From positions 116,263 through 180,262 of the forward strand of contig JAGVSM010000501.1 in the NCBI GenBank assembly GCA_022494885.1: a stretch of 64,000 bases of DNA, read 5' to 3'. Position 1 is the first letter of the stretch, and every line of letters begins with the position of its first letter. Below, piece by piece: positions 1 through 10,974 of this stretch. The DNA is from Micrasema longulum (taxonomy: Eukaryota; Arthropoda; Insecta; Trichoptera; Brachycentridae). The notes beneath the pieces were generated by a model that worked only from the letters and a program-made list of their open reading frames with translations, was not told where the DNA came from and ran no database searches. The position numbers and the translations under genes were made by a program.

Positions 1-204
1 GAATCACCGCGCTATTGGAACAAACCAGTTAATGTGTTGGCAACGAAGGAACTTTAACTAATGGGGATGTTAATTCAATGAAAATAGACATTTATACATT
101 ATTTATATTTATACCATTACATTTAAAAAGAAAAAAAAAATATTTTTCATTGATTTCATTTAGCTTTTCAACTAATTTTAGTGTTAATAGCTATTGTCAA
201 GCCA

Positions 205-385
205 TTTTTTTGTAGGAGTAGGCAGAAAGGAAGGAACGCCATACACTTCTATCCTGATATGCTTTCCTAACCTTATCCAGATTTATACATCTTTTCAGTC
301 ATGTTCATCGGCTCTGTCTGTTTTTGACATGACTAGACTTTAGATTTTGGATTATCTGATCATGCCACGTCTTTGTTTGTCGTCG
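205..385 (-). mobile_element. RTE-like LINE (family 1) 3' end fragment
   Basis: Matches, on the minus strand, the 3' end of the RTE-like element at 47797-48935: GGAGTAGGCAGAAAGGAAGG for GGGGTAGGCAGAGAGGATAG, followed by the same string through CATACATCTTCTCATG and GACTACTTTCAAG in decayed form. Coding capacity is lost. Confidence 0.7.
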
Positions 386-409
386 ATTCATTATATATAT
401 ATTTTTTTT

Positions 410-680
410 TATTTATTTAGGAAAAAAACAGTTCTTATATAAAAATACAAAATATAAAAAATAGAACATACATCCAGTTAAAGTTTTTCACAAATATAAT
501 GAGAGAACATGTTTCACAGTAAAGAAGAAAATAATATATTATATAAGACATGAGAAAAAAAAGGGCCCGTAAGAAGTTTAAGGGATGAGGAAATAGAGTG
601 GAGAAGTGGAGAAGAGGGATTTTCATTATAAAGTTGACCAATTCAACATTTTGATGTAATAAAATAAACATATTTAAAGG
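410..680 (-). repeat. repeat family A, LINE-3'-end-like copy
   Basis: The minus strand contains TTTGTGAAAAACTTTAACTG followed by GATGTATGTTCTA, closely matching 7880-7920 on the + strand. Both copies are T-rich and end in A-rich tails, as 3' UTRs of LINEs do. Family membership is by eye only. Confidence 0.5.
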
Positions 681-689
681 AACAAAAAC

Positions 690-2350
690 TTATTACACAC
701 TGACAAATGTTTCATCATGTGTTTCAAAAAGTTTTTTTTCAAATTCACAAATTTTTTTATGAAAAATATCTAAATGGGGACAAAGTAAATTAAATTTGGA
801 GCAGCAACGATAAATAAACGAGTTTTGAACATGATTTTTTTTGGGCAATGAATTAAAAAAAAATTATCATGTCATGTAGAATTTACGGGACAATTGATTG
901 AAATACGCTACAAGAGATATGGACTTTCGATAAAATTGTTAAAAATTTTGAAAAGGAAAGACAAATCAGATATGCCAAACCATCTCAGTGACCCTTTCTT
1001 AAGATGGTATTAAAGATTCGTATATAATCAGTTACCGACATTTTGATGTCTAATTTCAATTATGTCAACAAAGTATCACATCTCCATTAAAATAGAATAC
1101 CTATAGAAATACAAAGCGAATAAAATTATAAATTTGTCAAAGAGTACTTACACTTCATAATATTAATAAAATATTTTTTTTAAAAAGAACAATAGAACAG
1201 TACATTGAAATACAACCTTTAAGACGTGAAAAATATTAATGTCTAAAACAATCTTGTTCAAAATAAAAGTACCTATTTTAACAATCAATAATCATTGCTT
1301 AGATCACTAATACCTGTCCATTGATCAGCTTAAAGCCCAGCCTTTTTGTCAGGACGTTCACATCTACAGTATCACCACAGTCACCAAAGTATTAACGAAA
1401 ATATTTACTTATATTAATATTTTAATGACCTCGAATGACCTTTACAGGTTGTAAAGGTGCATATAATCTGTAGTTGAAGGAAAATTAGTTTAAATATTAT
1501 TTGTAAAGACAAAAATAATCGAATGAACTTACTAATTGAAAAATTCATAATTGAATGAATGAAATAATCAACAAATCATTTGAACAAATCGTTTATGGAT
1601 AATAGAGATGGGCGTTTCGGTTTTTGTTGCCCTCGGATGATCTTCGAAATAAAAATTCGTGGGAGCAGTGAGTGGTCACAGACTTTCAAACATTTTCGGG
1701 GCCCTAGTCCACCCTCTAAATTTATTTAATAATTATTTTTATCCTGGAGGAAGAGTAATGCCCTGATCATAAAACACATCTAGCAATCCCCTTCCTCCTG
1801 GAAAATATCTGATCCCTTAATACTTATGACTATTTGCAGTCAATCAAAGTTACATATTTTTAAATACAATTTTTTTTATTAATAAATCATGAAACACAAA
1901 GTATTTTGCAAGTATAATACGTTGAATTACATTCCCAGGAGTTACAACAACTCAATTCGGGACATAAATAATATTAACATTTAGAAAATAACACATATTG
2001 AGAATAATAAAGAAACAAAGCAAGTTTAAAACCTTTATAACTAAATACAGCACAACAATATATACGCTAAAAACCTCTTCTTACACAAGCAGAATAAATA
2101 TATTTAAAAAAACGCTTTTAAAAATAGACATAAAGTAGTGAATCTACAAAGGGAAATAAGGTCATTGACATCACACGCCATGCAGATGATGCTGCCACAG
2201 TGATGATGAGAACATATCCATCTCAGTTAGTGAACATCTGGATGCCTAAGAAATGTCGTATAGTACAATGAACACATGATTATTGGAAACATTATTCGGA
2301 TATACAAATTCATACAATCACTAATTTATTCACTTAGTACAATTACTAAT
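690..2350. other. no recognisable feature
   Basis: AT-rich DNA without a plausible exon, repeat match or structured element. The missing 5' receptor exons were looked for here and not found. A short phrase at 1935-1965 (CCAGGAGTTACAACAACTCA) has a decayed match at 30370-30410. Confidence 0.5.
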
Positions 2351-2359
2351 TCATTAGTT

Positions 2360-2830
2360 TGACACATTATTATTATTGTCATAGATATTTTTTTTTATAG
2401 CGTCATTTTTGTAAGATATACCCTCAAACGCGCTGTACAATAAAAATTCCAACACGTTTTGCAGCTGCTCGTATAAAGCGCATGGACAGTTGAGATTTAA
2501 AAGTAGTTCCTCGTTTCCAATTATAATATAATTTAATAACAAATAACTGACAGGAACTAGATTGCAGCGTGTCTTGCAGCTACATACCCCCATTTTAATT
2601 ATTTAAAAATTGAACTTTGGTTTTTGAAATCATTTTTTCAAAATCGTGAACAAATAAGAGCGGGATTACATCACATTATTCAGCTAATTGAATTCAAAAT
2701 TAGTTGGAATTCAAAATACTGTTCTTGATTTTTAGGCTTTAAATAATTTGATGGTTTATGATATTAAAGGTCAGCTAACATCTTGCAGCTACAAAGCTTA
2801 TTGACAAATATGTAGCATTCCAGAAACCCA
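2360..2830 (-). mobile_element. CR1/L2-tailed non-autonomous element, copy 1
   Basis: The left end is a (TTA)n-type LINE tail: ATAGCGTCATTTTTGTAAGA then CCTCAAACGCGCTGTACAAT, the classical 'TATAGCGC...AAGGCGCTTTACA' end. Three diverged monomers follow, each starting near CTTGCAGCTAC...AGCGCATGGAC (around 2458, 2570 and 2783). The same layout is at 50850-51375 and, inverted, at 37236-37661. No ORF. Orientation is defined by the tail. Confidence 0.7.
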
Positions 2831-3254
2831 ACAATTATTTTAAGAAACATATACATTGAAAAAAGTAGTAAGTAAGTTATGAAACAATTACTAATTTATT
2901 ATTTACAATTATTAATTAATTACTGCATTCGATTTTTTAAAAATTATTATTTTTTTTATTTGTCCAAAATATTTCCAATCAGCAAATGTGTTAGTATAAC
3001 AGAGTAAAATATTTTATGACACTATTTAAATTGGTAAAATAACATCACATATCACTCGTCACATAGGCTGCAAGAACAGTTTTTTTTAAGGTGTTTTTTA
3101 AGTTCGTACGAGTATTTGTTTTGTATATCTTATAAGTCATTAGAAAGTGAATTGTAGAACTTTAAAAACTGTTTTTTTTTCTGTCAGTCTTAAAATTAAA
3201 AAAAAAAAAAATTCATACAAATACATATGTAGGTACGTAATATTACAAATAAGT

Positions 3255-4100
3255 AATAGTAACGTATCGCAAACCCTATGAGGCCAATAGCCCTATTTTG
3301 AGTTAAAAAACAGCATAATGGAAAAAGGAAGCATGTACATTATTAAAAACAGCAACAATTACAAAAAACATTAAATTTGTTAAAACTTAACGAGGGAAGA
3401 AAACTTATAGACCTTTTAAATTTATTCAAAATTGTAAATTCAATATGGGATTGGCCTGAACTATTATCTCTCATCAACTTCAGGGTACCTGGAAGAATGA
3501 CTAGACAGGTGCCACCGTTTTGTAGCAACAATTCACGGACAGTGTATACTTGTAATGCCGTATTAAACAGACTTCATGAACTCGGCAATAGTTATTCTCA
3601 CGTATCCGATATATTTAGTGTATGGTAATGTTCCTACAGAACAAACCTTTTAAACTTTTTGAAAGATGGTGAATGGTAATTATATTTATTTATTCATGCA
3701 TTTCATAATATACATAGTTTTTTGTTCACTTTGCCCAGCTGTATGAAACAGTACTTATGATTTTCTTAATGTATTACTGTAGAATGTTTTATTATTTAAA
3801 CTTTCTATTGAATATGCTGTATAATTTTGAGGTTAATTTTATAAATATAAATCTTGTATAATTTTAAGGTTTAATTTGTTTAATATAAATCTTAGGTATA
3901 AGAAAATTTATATTAAAAAAAAAAAGCTAATTATGTAGTATTACATATGTTTGTAAAAGGCAAGTTTGCGGTTTATGTTAGTAAAATAAAAATAAAAATC
4001 ATTACATAAATTTCAATAAACGTCTGGACCACACGCTTAGTAGTATATAAATCGACGCAATATCTCGCAGCAGTCTCCTGCAGTTGTTCGTATGTTAAAT
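3255..4100. mobile_element. repeat G interrupted by a LINE insertion
   Basis: 3255-3360 and 3985-4090 match the left and right parts of the uninterrupted copy at 25985-26200 (GAGGCCAA-AGCCCT, GCATGTACAT, then TTTCAATAAACGTCTGGA, ATATCTCGCAGCAGTCTCC). About 630 bp carrying a + strand LINE C-terminus sits between them. Confidence 0.7.
3362..3980 (+). mobile_element. LINE ORF2 C-terminus and 3' UTR (jockey/CR1-like)
   Basis: Translates LIDLLNLFKIVNSIWDWPEL, then LINFRVPGRMTRQVPPF and NAVLNRLHELGN. This is the conserved tail after the reverse transcriptase in jockey/CR1-type LINEs (L-x-K-I...L-x-x-I-x-F-x-V-P-x-R-x-T-R ... R-x-x-x-x-x-N). Stop near 3626, then an A-rich 3' end. The 5' part is absent, typical of target-primed insertion. 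A diverged copy of the same tail is at 62592-62850. Confidence 0.8.
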
Positions 4101-4304
4101 TATTTGACGCTCTTGTATTTCTTGAATGTATGGATGTATGTTGTAGTTAAAAAACAATTTTATATTTGTCTTTATTTAATTATTTTTTGTCATCTATGAT
4201 TCTCATTTTTATTTTAATGAATCATCCCTGGGTATTTGTTTATTTGATTAATGTATTTTTAATAACCATTCATACAGCCATATTAACAAATGACTTATTT
4301 TAAG

Positions 4305-4411
4305 GGATGGATGGACACAAGACTAATGTGGGACAAATCTAAATACGATAACATAAGTGAATTGGTATTAAATCACAGAGATATTTGGGTTCCTGATTTG
4401 ATGGTTTACGA
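4305..4411 (+). CDS. nAChR-like subunit, exon A (loop D to loop A region)
   Basis: First recognisable exon of a Cys-loop ligand-gated ion channel subunit. It reads GWMDTRLMWDKSKYDN, then HRDIWVPDLMVYE. This matches the extracellular stretch of nicotinic receptors where a conserved Trp follows the beta2 strand and the I-W-x-P-D-(I/L) motif leads into loop A. The acceptor is TTTTAAG before GGA TGG; the donor is GA|GTGAGT, which leaves two bases of an Asp codon. The T that opens the next exon at 7144 completes GAT, so the join is in phase. A signal peptide and the first beta strands must lie upstream (known of the family) but I found no exon for them in 1-4304. Trp in W-x-P-D is kept, while the usual loop D W-x-D-x-x-L is altered to M-x-T-R-L-M-W. 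The order of the insect cannot be told from it. Confidence 0.85.
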
Positions 4412-4989
4412 GTGAGTAATAAAAATATTTATTATTAATTACCGGTAATATTATTTTGATAAGATTATTATACTGAACACATATTTTTAAAAAACGGGTT
4501 TAAACATAGTTGAGTCCATTTTTTTTATGAGAACAAGAAGACACAACAACAAAAAATCATCATCACTGTGCAGTATGCAAATATCGCGAGCAGCTTTGCA
4601 GCTTTATTTCCTTGATGGGACGTAAATAGAAAAAGGTGTCGAAAATGTTTACTTTCATCTAATAGACATTTTATTTTGAAGGAGTGTAATCAAATAAAGT
4701 TTACCATAAAATGCAAAAGTAAATACACCATCTAATAGAACAGAAGAATTTCTCTCGAATTGCGTATAACCTTAACCATTTTGTTTAATTTTTGGTGTGC
4801 TTTTTCAATTTCGTAAAAAAATGGACGCAACTTTTGTTAACACCTAATACAATAACTTTACTGGGTAAAAAAATAGTCAAAGAATGCATTTTTTGCTAGC
4901 CTAGCGGTGTAGGTTGTTTGCATTAGGGAGATTATTGAAATTTTTTATTCCTTTGAAAACAAAACTAATTTTTCAAAAATTCAAATTTC

Positions 4990-5450
4990 AAAATTCAAAC
5001 TATTTATTCACAAAGTAACATAACATAAATTGGAACTTTATATCAAACCAAGAACCCTTGAGCAATGGTTCGACATTATTAAGGTATAATACTCTCTAAT
5101 GGCAAGAGTATTTGCCTCTTAAACATAGTTTCACTAATGTGAAAGGTGTCGATCTCCAAAGTGATAATGTTCAGCTGCTTGACTGCTCTTCCAATCGGCA
5201 TGACCAGAGGCAGGTTGGTTCTGGAAACTTGGAGGTAAAACAGTCTGTGCTGACGCTGTCGAAGATAGCCATCAGGAAAATAAAAATTGATACTCTCTAA
5301 AATGGCCGAGTTATCGATGAAACCCCTTAACAGTCTGAAAAAATGGGTCAGTGTAGACCCATCCCTTCTAAGTTGTAAACTATTGGTCCCAAGCATACCC
5401 AAAAGGAACCCAGTGGGATAGAGCCACGGATAAGTACCATACTCCCTCAT
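4990..5450 (-). mobile_element. LINE ORF2 C-terminus, open 123-codon remnant
   Basis: The minus strand reads MLGTNSLQLRRDGSTLTHFF, RLLRGFIDNSAILESINFYF and P-x-x-Y-L-R-Q-R-x-H-R, with R-x-x-x-x-L-N and D-x-F near the end. This is the C-terminal tail shared by jockey, CR1 and I-type LINEs. It is open for 123 codons, so this insertion is less decayed than most here. Truncated 5'. Confidence 0.8.
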
Positions 5451-5535
5451 GTATTTTTTTTTTCTGAACTCTCTCCAACATAAGGGATTATGTCGCTTCG
5501 TGCGGACTCCATATCACCGATGCACTCTCAATGAA

Positions 5536-5778
5536 TCTCTGCACTCAGATGAATCTCTTCACAATAATAAAGATTTCCGCTCTTTAACTTCACTAAAATT
5601 AACAAATGGAAGAATTGAAGAAATACGGATGTTTAAACATAGGCAAAATGGTGAATGTTACACAGTGCGTAAAGTGGCCACTTAAACCAACCAATGACAG
5701 GTCCTAAGCCCTGTAAATGCCTAGACTTCCGTATTTCCTTCTTTAAGATGTTCTCCATCCCCGTTGTAATTTGGTAAG
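5536..5778 (+). mobile_element. fold-back family F, right-half copy
   Basis: Contains the family core: GAATGTTACACAGTGCGTAA, GTGGCCACTTAAACC, ACAGGTCCTAAGCCCTGTAA and TGCCTAGACTTC, ending near CATCCCCGTTGTAATTTGG. The left arm is missing. Confidence 0.75.
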
Positions 5779-6424
5779 CCCTTAGTAATTATCACATGAT
5801 ACATATATTGGGGGTAAATATAATATTATCTTATTTATCTCGTGCTCAATCACAGATGTTAATCACGATGTTTATCACGTCGATTGCGAGTTCTTAACCA
5901 ACACTTATCGATAAGACATTTTGATTGCGTCGGTAATTACTGATACGTGCGGCCAATTTGATCGAGCTGCTCGCAAATTATATTAAGAAATTACGTCGGA
6001 TAATGGCATTTTTCCTTAACCCTTGTGTGGCTGTGATGTCACACTAGTCGACATAAAACACAAGATCGCTCTTATTAAAAAAATTCGTATTTTTTGTAAT
6101 CTTTAAATTGACGTTTTCACATCAGATTTGGAAAGTTAAATTTGTAAAACTATGCTAAATGTTAATACAAAAAATATTTATCCTTGCTACGCGAAAAATG
6201 AATGTCTGCTTATTCAGAAATATTTCATCACAAAACGCCGATCTTTCGTCAGTGAACTGTATTTATTTACGAGGAAAACAAAAAACAAACCGACACGAGC
6301 GTTGACTTGGGGATTACACACCCGTTGACTGCGATACCTTAAGCATGTTCATTATTGTTCATTGTGATCGCTCAAATGCATAGCAAGTTTTTAAGAACGT
6401 CGATAGTTATTTGTGATTGAACTA

Positions 6425-7040
6425 CAGACGTGTAAAAGGTGTCGATAAGAAATCCCACCAAGGGCGAGTCACATGCTGTGATCCGCTTCCTGCCGGCGGA
6501 AGGAATAGCACCTACCAATTTTTTTTCGCGAATCAAAACAGTTTACGGCGAAGGTGTTATAAATAGAACGAGTGTGTTTAAACCACTTAAGTGGTATAAA
6601 GAGTTTTCAAAAAAAATAATACCACAATTTCGGTCAAAAAAATCAAGGCTTTAGTGTTTTGGGACCAAAAAGGCATTATTTTCGTCTAATTTTTGCCTTG
6701 GACCATCAATGCACAACGATATTGTAAGACCCTAACAAAATCAAATCTGGCATTTAAAAAAAAAGAGGGAAATGCTGACGAGAGAAGTGCGCTTGTTGCA
6801 CGACAACGCCCGTTCTCACACAGTTTTAGCCACCGTGGCACTCGCAGACTCATTTAATTGGGATGTTTTGAACTACCTTCCGTATTTTCCTGACTTAGCG
6901 CCTTCAGATTTGCTCAAAGAAGCTGTGCCATGGCCCACCAAATGCATTGAACAGTGGAAAATAATAGTATTTTTCCAAAAAGACATAAAAATACCTTTAT
7001 ATAACCTTTGGTACATCTGTCTTTAGGTACTGTAAAAATA
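6425..7040 (+). pseudogene. mariner transposase relic (D34D type)
   Basis: A broken Tc1/mariner transposase. The N-terminal helix-turn-helix is recognisable: VIRFLPAEGIAPTNFFSRIK then VYGEGVINR. W-D-Q-K-G-I-I-F remains near 6660 by joining two frames. The catalytic-core strings LLHDNARSHT and YFPDLAPSD are near 6795-6910. Mariner transposases cut and paste DNA through a D,D34D triad; the Asp of HDNAR and the downstream PDLAPSD are present, but stops and frameshifts at about 6652, 6730 and 6930 rule out a working enzyme. No inverted repeats were identified. It lies just ahead of the receptor exon at 7144. Confidence 0.85.
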
Positions 7041-7143
7041 CATCAACTTAGTTGTCTTTGGATAATTTTTTGATGAAAACTAAAATTAGGCTCTAATTCG
7101 GACTTACTCAAAATACTTTTTTATTATTTATTTTATCTTTTAG

Positions 7144-7390
7144 TTCTCTTGATTTAAACGTGTTCAGCAGTCAGCCTAGCCAGCGAGTAGCAGTGGACCA
7201 CGACGGATTTGTCATGCGCATAACATCTTCGCACGTGCGGACTTGGTGCTCGCCAAGCCACGATCTAGCACGCTGGCCGCACGATCAGCACACGTGCGTG
7301 CTCAGGATTGGGTTTCTCACACAGGACGAATCCATGTCTATCATGGATCTGCACGCGGAGGTTATTGATCCATTACTGCTGAAAGAACTG
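7144..7390 (+). CDS. nAChR-like subunit, exon B (Cys-loop)
   Basis: This exon starts after TTTTAG, completes the split Asp codon and gives 82 further codons. It carries the signature disulphide loop: WCSPSHDLARWPHDQHTC, with W-P-x-D in place of the common F-P-x-D. Fifteen residues lie between the two Cys, against 13 in the family, so an extra Ser-His pair seems inserted after CSP. After the loop the family's G-S-W-T-Y (loop B, whose Trp contacts the agonist in alpha subunits) reads G-F-L-T-Q. The exon ends LLKELV at a weak donor, GTATAG. Codons here are GC-richer than the flanks, as expected of coding DNA. A mariner relic ends about 100 bp upstream of the acceptor. The product would be the extracellular domain of a plasma-membrane channel subunit. 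Ligand binding through the usual aromatic box is doubtful (inference). Confidence 0.88.
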
Positions 7391-8053
7391 GTATAGTTCC
7401 TACTTTTCTAACTCATTAGTATATGTAGGATTTTGTTTGTTTGGCAATATTACTCATTATGCCGCACGTCATGCTTCTCGTCGTGCCCACCGTTCCCTAT
7501 TTTGTCGGTTTTTTGAGCGCGAGTCAAAGGATCGGCAATATGAGCGTGAGTGGCTGGCCACATAACCGTGCGGTCACAGTACGCATCAAACGCTCTTACA
7601 AGACGCACTTGTCATTTTAAAATTATGTATATTTCTTTGCATGACATTGATGTGGTGGGGCTGTTATGTGCAATACTGTTGCTCTTGCAGAATATTATGT
7701 ATTGTATTAAATATAAAATACTGAATGGCTTCTTCGGTCGTTGCTTTTTATTAAAATCTCTTTCTTTCACTTCTACAATCAATTCCCTCATCCTCAACCT
7801 TTTTACAGTGCTCTTTTTTCTTATCTTATTTAATATTTTATTTTTCCCTCGTTATTGTGTTTTACGATATTTAATTATTTTTGTGAAAAGCTTTGACTGG
7901 ATGCGTGTACTATTGTTTTACATTTAATTATTTTTTATGTAATATTTGTGGTTTTTCCTAGTAAAAATAAAATGCGGAACTCTATTATTCATTCAGTTGG
8001 ATACGGATTGAAATGAAACGGGTGGAAATGAAATGATTTTTAATTATTTTTAG
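7391..8053 (+). other. receptor intron B-C
   Basis: 663 bp. The first part (7460-7610) is CpG-richer than its flanks and matches nothing else in the window; the second part is repeat family A. Confidence 0.7.
7640..7975 (+). repeat. repeat family A, longest copy
   Basis: The first part (TGTTGCTCTTGCAGAATATT ... GGTCGTTGCTTTTTATTAAA) matches 39945-40060 (TGTTGCTCCTGCAGAATTTA ... CAGTCGTTGCTCTATATTTT). The second part matches the minus strand of 410-540. Probably a LINE 3' region; no coding homology is visible. Confidence 0.55.
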
Positions 8054-8255
8054 GATGACAAAAACAACGTAAGTTCTGAATGGGAAATCGACAAAGTGTC
8101 AAGGAGCAGTCAGTGGTCAAGTGTGTCTCCACACGCACAAAAAGAAAAGGACTTAGAACAGGACTACATTGGAATGCACAACCTTATCAATGTGACCATC
8201 TCTTTTACTCGTAATTCCAAAACTCACAGCATGCTTTTATTTACACCATTTGTTG
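8054..8255 (+). CDS. nAChR-like subunit, exon C (loop C region to M1)
   Basis: This exon follows a TTTTTAG acceptor in phase 0. It encodes the end of the extracellular domain (EWEIDKVS, then an Asn-rich beta strand NLINVTISFTR) and the first half of transmembrane segment M1 (MLLFTPFVG). In classical alpha subunits loop C carries a vicinal Cys pair (YxCC). Here the segment SSQWSSVSPHAQKEKDLEQD has no Cys at all, so by family convention this is a non-alpha type. NVTIS is a potential N-glycosylation site. The donor G|GTTAGT splits a codon after its first base, and the 2-base start of the next exon restores Ala. Intron C-D is only 279 bp. Exon borders are supported by phase and by family alignment on both sides. 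Confidence 0.85.
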
Positions 8256-8534
8256 GTTAGTTCAATAAACATCTGTTGGTATTTTAAATAAATAAAATAA
8301 GTAAATAAATTACAATATACAAAACACAAAATAAAAATTAATGCAAATCAAAAAAATAATTACAATTAAATAATTTAATAAAACATAAAACGTATCTTTT
8401 ATTTGTAATTCATTCTTACAAAAATTCATTACTAAATGAAATAATTCATTTTCATTACAAAATAAAAAAATAATAAAAATGATAATAAAGATGTTGTTTT
8501 TAAGATGATTATTCAATTGATTAAATATTTCTAG

Positions 8535-8687
8535 CATCAGTGATAATTGTGCTGTCATCCTTTTGGCTTCCCTCATCTCAAGTTACTAAGATGACCATCC
8601 TGACAGCTAACTTGGTGTACGTCACTATTTGTTTGACTCGAGTTCTTGACCAAATGCCAACGTATATGCCCCGACTACCAAACATAG
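8535..8687 (+). CDS. nAChR-like subunit, exon D (M1 end, M2 pore helix)
   Basis: This exon completes M1 (ASVIIVLSSFWLP) and encodes the pore-lining M2 and the M2-M3 linker. Aligning the linker LDQMPTYMPRLPNIG with the family pattern E-x-x-P...P-x-x-G fixes the M2 numbering. Lys at 0' and Thr at 2' are kept. The intermediate-ring Glu at -1' is Thr, 6' is Ala, the hydrophobic gate at 9' is Val rather than Leu, 17' is Arg, and 20' is Asp. The G-E-K motif before M2 of cation-selective insect subunits is absent (reads V-T-K). The acceptor is TTTCTAG and the donor ATAG|GTACAG; the leftover G joins TT of the next exon to give Val. If expressed as the only subunit, its ion selectivity could differ from an ordinary nAChR (inference). 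Confidence 0.83.
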
Positions 8688-8767
8688 GTACAGTGATTAT
8701 TTTGTAATTTTTCTACATTTAGGCTCATTTATCCCTAAATAGCTTATTAACACTATGTTTAAGTAAC

Positions 8768-8815
8768 GGAGTAACTAACCTTTCGTCCGTCAGACTACGA
8801 AACAGTACATCCCTA
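8768..8815 (+). repeat. solo end of the 12.03 kb inverted-repeat element
   Basis: GTAACTAACCTTTCGTCCGT followed by CAGACTACG matches the terminal arm of the element at 12025-12229. Confidence 0.5.
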
Positions 8816-9184
8816 ATTATTTAATCAGTCTAATTTTATATAACAAATGCCATTAGATGGCAAACCCAAATTTTCAAGGTTTCAAATTGTTATAATACTT
8901 TTTTTTTTTTTTTTTTTTTAATTTATAAATTTATTGCAAAAAAATTATAAACATACTTAATAACAGGGAATCTTAATAAAACCAATTTATGTAAAATGAA
9001 AACGGAGTGTTCTCTGTTTATAATAGTCTCCATCTAACATGGCACAGCCTGTTCTTAGATGGAAATTTTCTATCTTTAGAGCGTAAGTAATCTTATACTA
9101 ATAATACAATAACATAAAAAAGAAAAACTAAAACTACTTAATTATAAATGCCTAGTTAATCAAATGTACGAAATTAAAAATCAT

Positions 9185-9385
9185 TATTATTATTTATTTT
9201 TTTTAAAAAGAAATATTTGCGTTCTTATGATTTACCCACATATTTAATTTTGAGGGTCATTTTCAACGAGTTGTAAATAACTCACTATTAGAAAATGGAA
9301 TCGAGTTGGGGCAGAGTGGGATTCAAACCACGGACTTTTGGTCCGTGAGTCCGAGACACTAGCCACAGGACCACAACCCGAAATA
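9185..9385 (-). mobile_element. tRNA-derived SINE, family 1, copy 1
   Basis: The minus strand starts CGGGTTGTGGTCCTGTGGCT, an A-box-like TGGCTAGTG, and ends its head with a B-box GGTTTGAATCCC. A body with CTAATAGTGAGTTATTTACA follows and then an A-rich tail. Six further copies in the window share this layout. Confidence 0.8.
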
Positions 9386-9429
9386 TATACAAATATAAAG
9401 TATATATATGTGCCAAGAATACAAAATAA

Positions 9430-10970
9430 TAATAATAATGATTATGGATAACTTATATAGCGCGATTTTCGTAATATAATACCTCAAGGGCGCTTTACAA
9501 AGTGATTATATAAAGATATAAATTTAATTTTAACTTTTTAATTTAAGAAAAATAATGTACTTTTTCATATTACTTTTCCACCACATGCTAAGAATTTATT
9601 CAAATGATTTAGAGAACAAATGGGTTTTAAGTTTTTTCTGAAACATCACTTAACTTTCACAGACTCGCACCTGTGTTGGGAGAGCATTCCATGCCATAGG
9701 ACCTGCGACCGCAAATGCACGTTCGCCGAATTTAGTGCGCTGTTTGCGTAGAGGTACAATAACTTTTCCTTTCGACGTAGATGTAGCTGATCTAAGCGTA
9801 AGACGTCTGTCAGCTAGTTCATCTGGAATGCAGAGTTCCCTTAGATATTCTGGAGCAGAGTTGTGCAGTGACTTATACATAAGCCAACAGAGTTTGTATT
9901 CCACCCTCTGTGGAAAACGTAACCAGTGCAATTCCCGAAGTAGTGGAGTGATATGATTGAATTTAGAGATTCCAAAAATAAATCTCGCTGCGGCATTTAG
10001 TACAGCCTGTAGGCGAGTCATTTTATTCATTGGTAGACTTGCGTAGATACCATTACAATAATCGACTCTAGACACTACAAACGTATTTATTGATTGACGG
10101 GCGGCATCAACTGGCAAATTTTTGCGTATGCATTTAATCTGTCTCAGCTGGTAAAAGCATGAACTTATCGTTCTATTAATTTGAGCGTCAAGAGAAAGGT
10201 CAGAATTAAGGATGACTCCCAGTAGTTTAACGGTGGGTAAAGCGGTACTCCTTACTGCGGGTAGTGCCGTATCTTGGATCAAATTCTGTCGTCTGGCTGA
10301 AGCAATCCATAGCTGTTCCGTTTTAGATGGATTAAGTGTTAGTCTATTTTCAGCCATCCAGTTTCCTATTTTCTCAATGCATCCATTAATCAAATCAACA
10401 AGCACATTTATCTCGCTCGGTTACAATAAAAATAAAGCTGCGTATCATCTGCATAGCAGTGAGACCACAATCCACATTCTTTGATAATATTCTCCATATC
10501 TTTGGTGTACAGGAGATAGAAGAGTGATCCGAGTACTGATCCTTGGGGTACTCCAGTAGACACCTTAAAGTTGGGTGAGCTATTACCGTGGAACACAATT
10601 GCATATTCTCTTTCATAAATATATGAACTGAACCACATATGTGCCTGATCACGGATACTATAAGTTTTTTCCAGACGTTCAAGCAAAATGTTGGTCTACA
10701 GTATCAAATGCAGCACTCATGTCCAAAATAGCCAACAACACCAGATTACCAGAGTCTACCGCTGTTATAATGTCAGACAGCACTCTTATCACTCCTGTCT
10801 CCGTAGAATGAAAACGTCGGTATGCCGATTGCCTTACCGAAAATAATGAATTCTGCTCGATATAATTAACGAGTATTAAAAACTATTTTTTCTAATATTT
10901 TTGATACGATGGGAAGATTTGAAATAGGGCAAAAATTGGAAAGATCTTCCGTTACATGTATAATATAGTA
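9430..10970 (-). mobile_element. CR1/L2-clade LINE, 5'-truncated ORF2
   Basis: The longest retroelement here. Read on the minus strand it gives, in order: FCPISNLPIVSKILEKIV (10960-10880); QSAYRRFHSTETGVIRVLSD and LLAILDMSAAFDTVDQ (10850-10690); STGVPQGSVLGSLFYLLYTK with the catalytic CYADDTQLYF (10570-10430); then a 250-residue open stretch with LNPSKTEQLW, KLLGVILNSDLSLDAQI, SRVDYCNGIYASLP, LLRELHWLRFPQRVEYKLCW and MAWNALPTQVR (10405-9650). The LHWL-R-V-YKL string is typical of CR1/L2-like clades. Reverse transcriptase and endonuclease normally copy the RNA at a nicked target; here the endonuclease is missing and at least two frameshifts (near 10690 and 10405) break the frame. The 3' end at 9430-9500 is TATAGCGCG...CAAGGGCGCTTTACA with a (TAA)n tail. 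Confidence 0.88.
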
Positions 10971-10974
10971 TAAT

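Larger units (their letters stand above)
4412..7143 (+). other. receptor intron A-B (2.7 kb)
   Basis: Holds a LINE C-terminus on the other strand, a fold-back piece and a mariner relic (listed separately). Nothing recognisable in 4412-4985 or 5780-6420. Confidence 0.75.
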
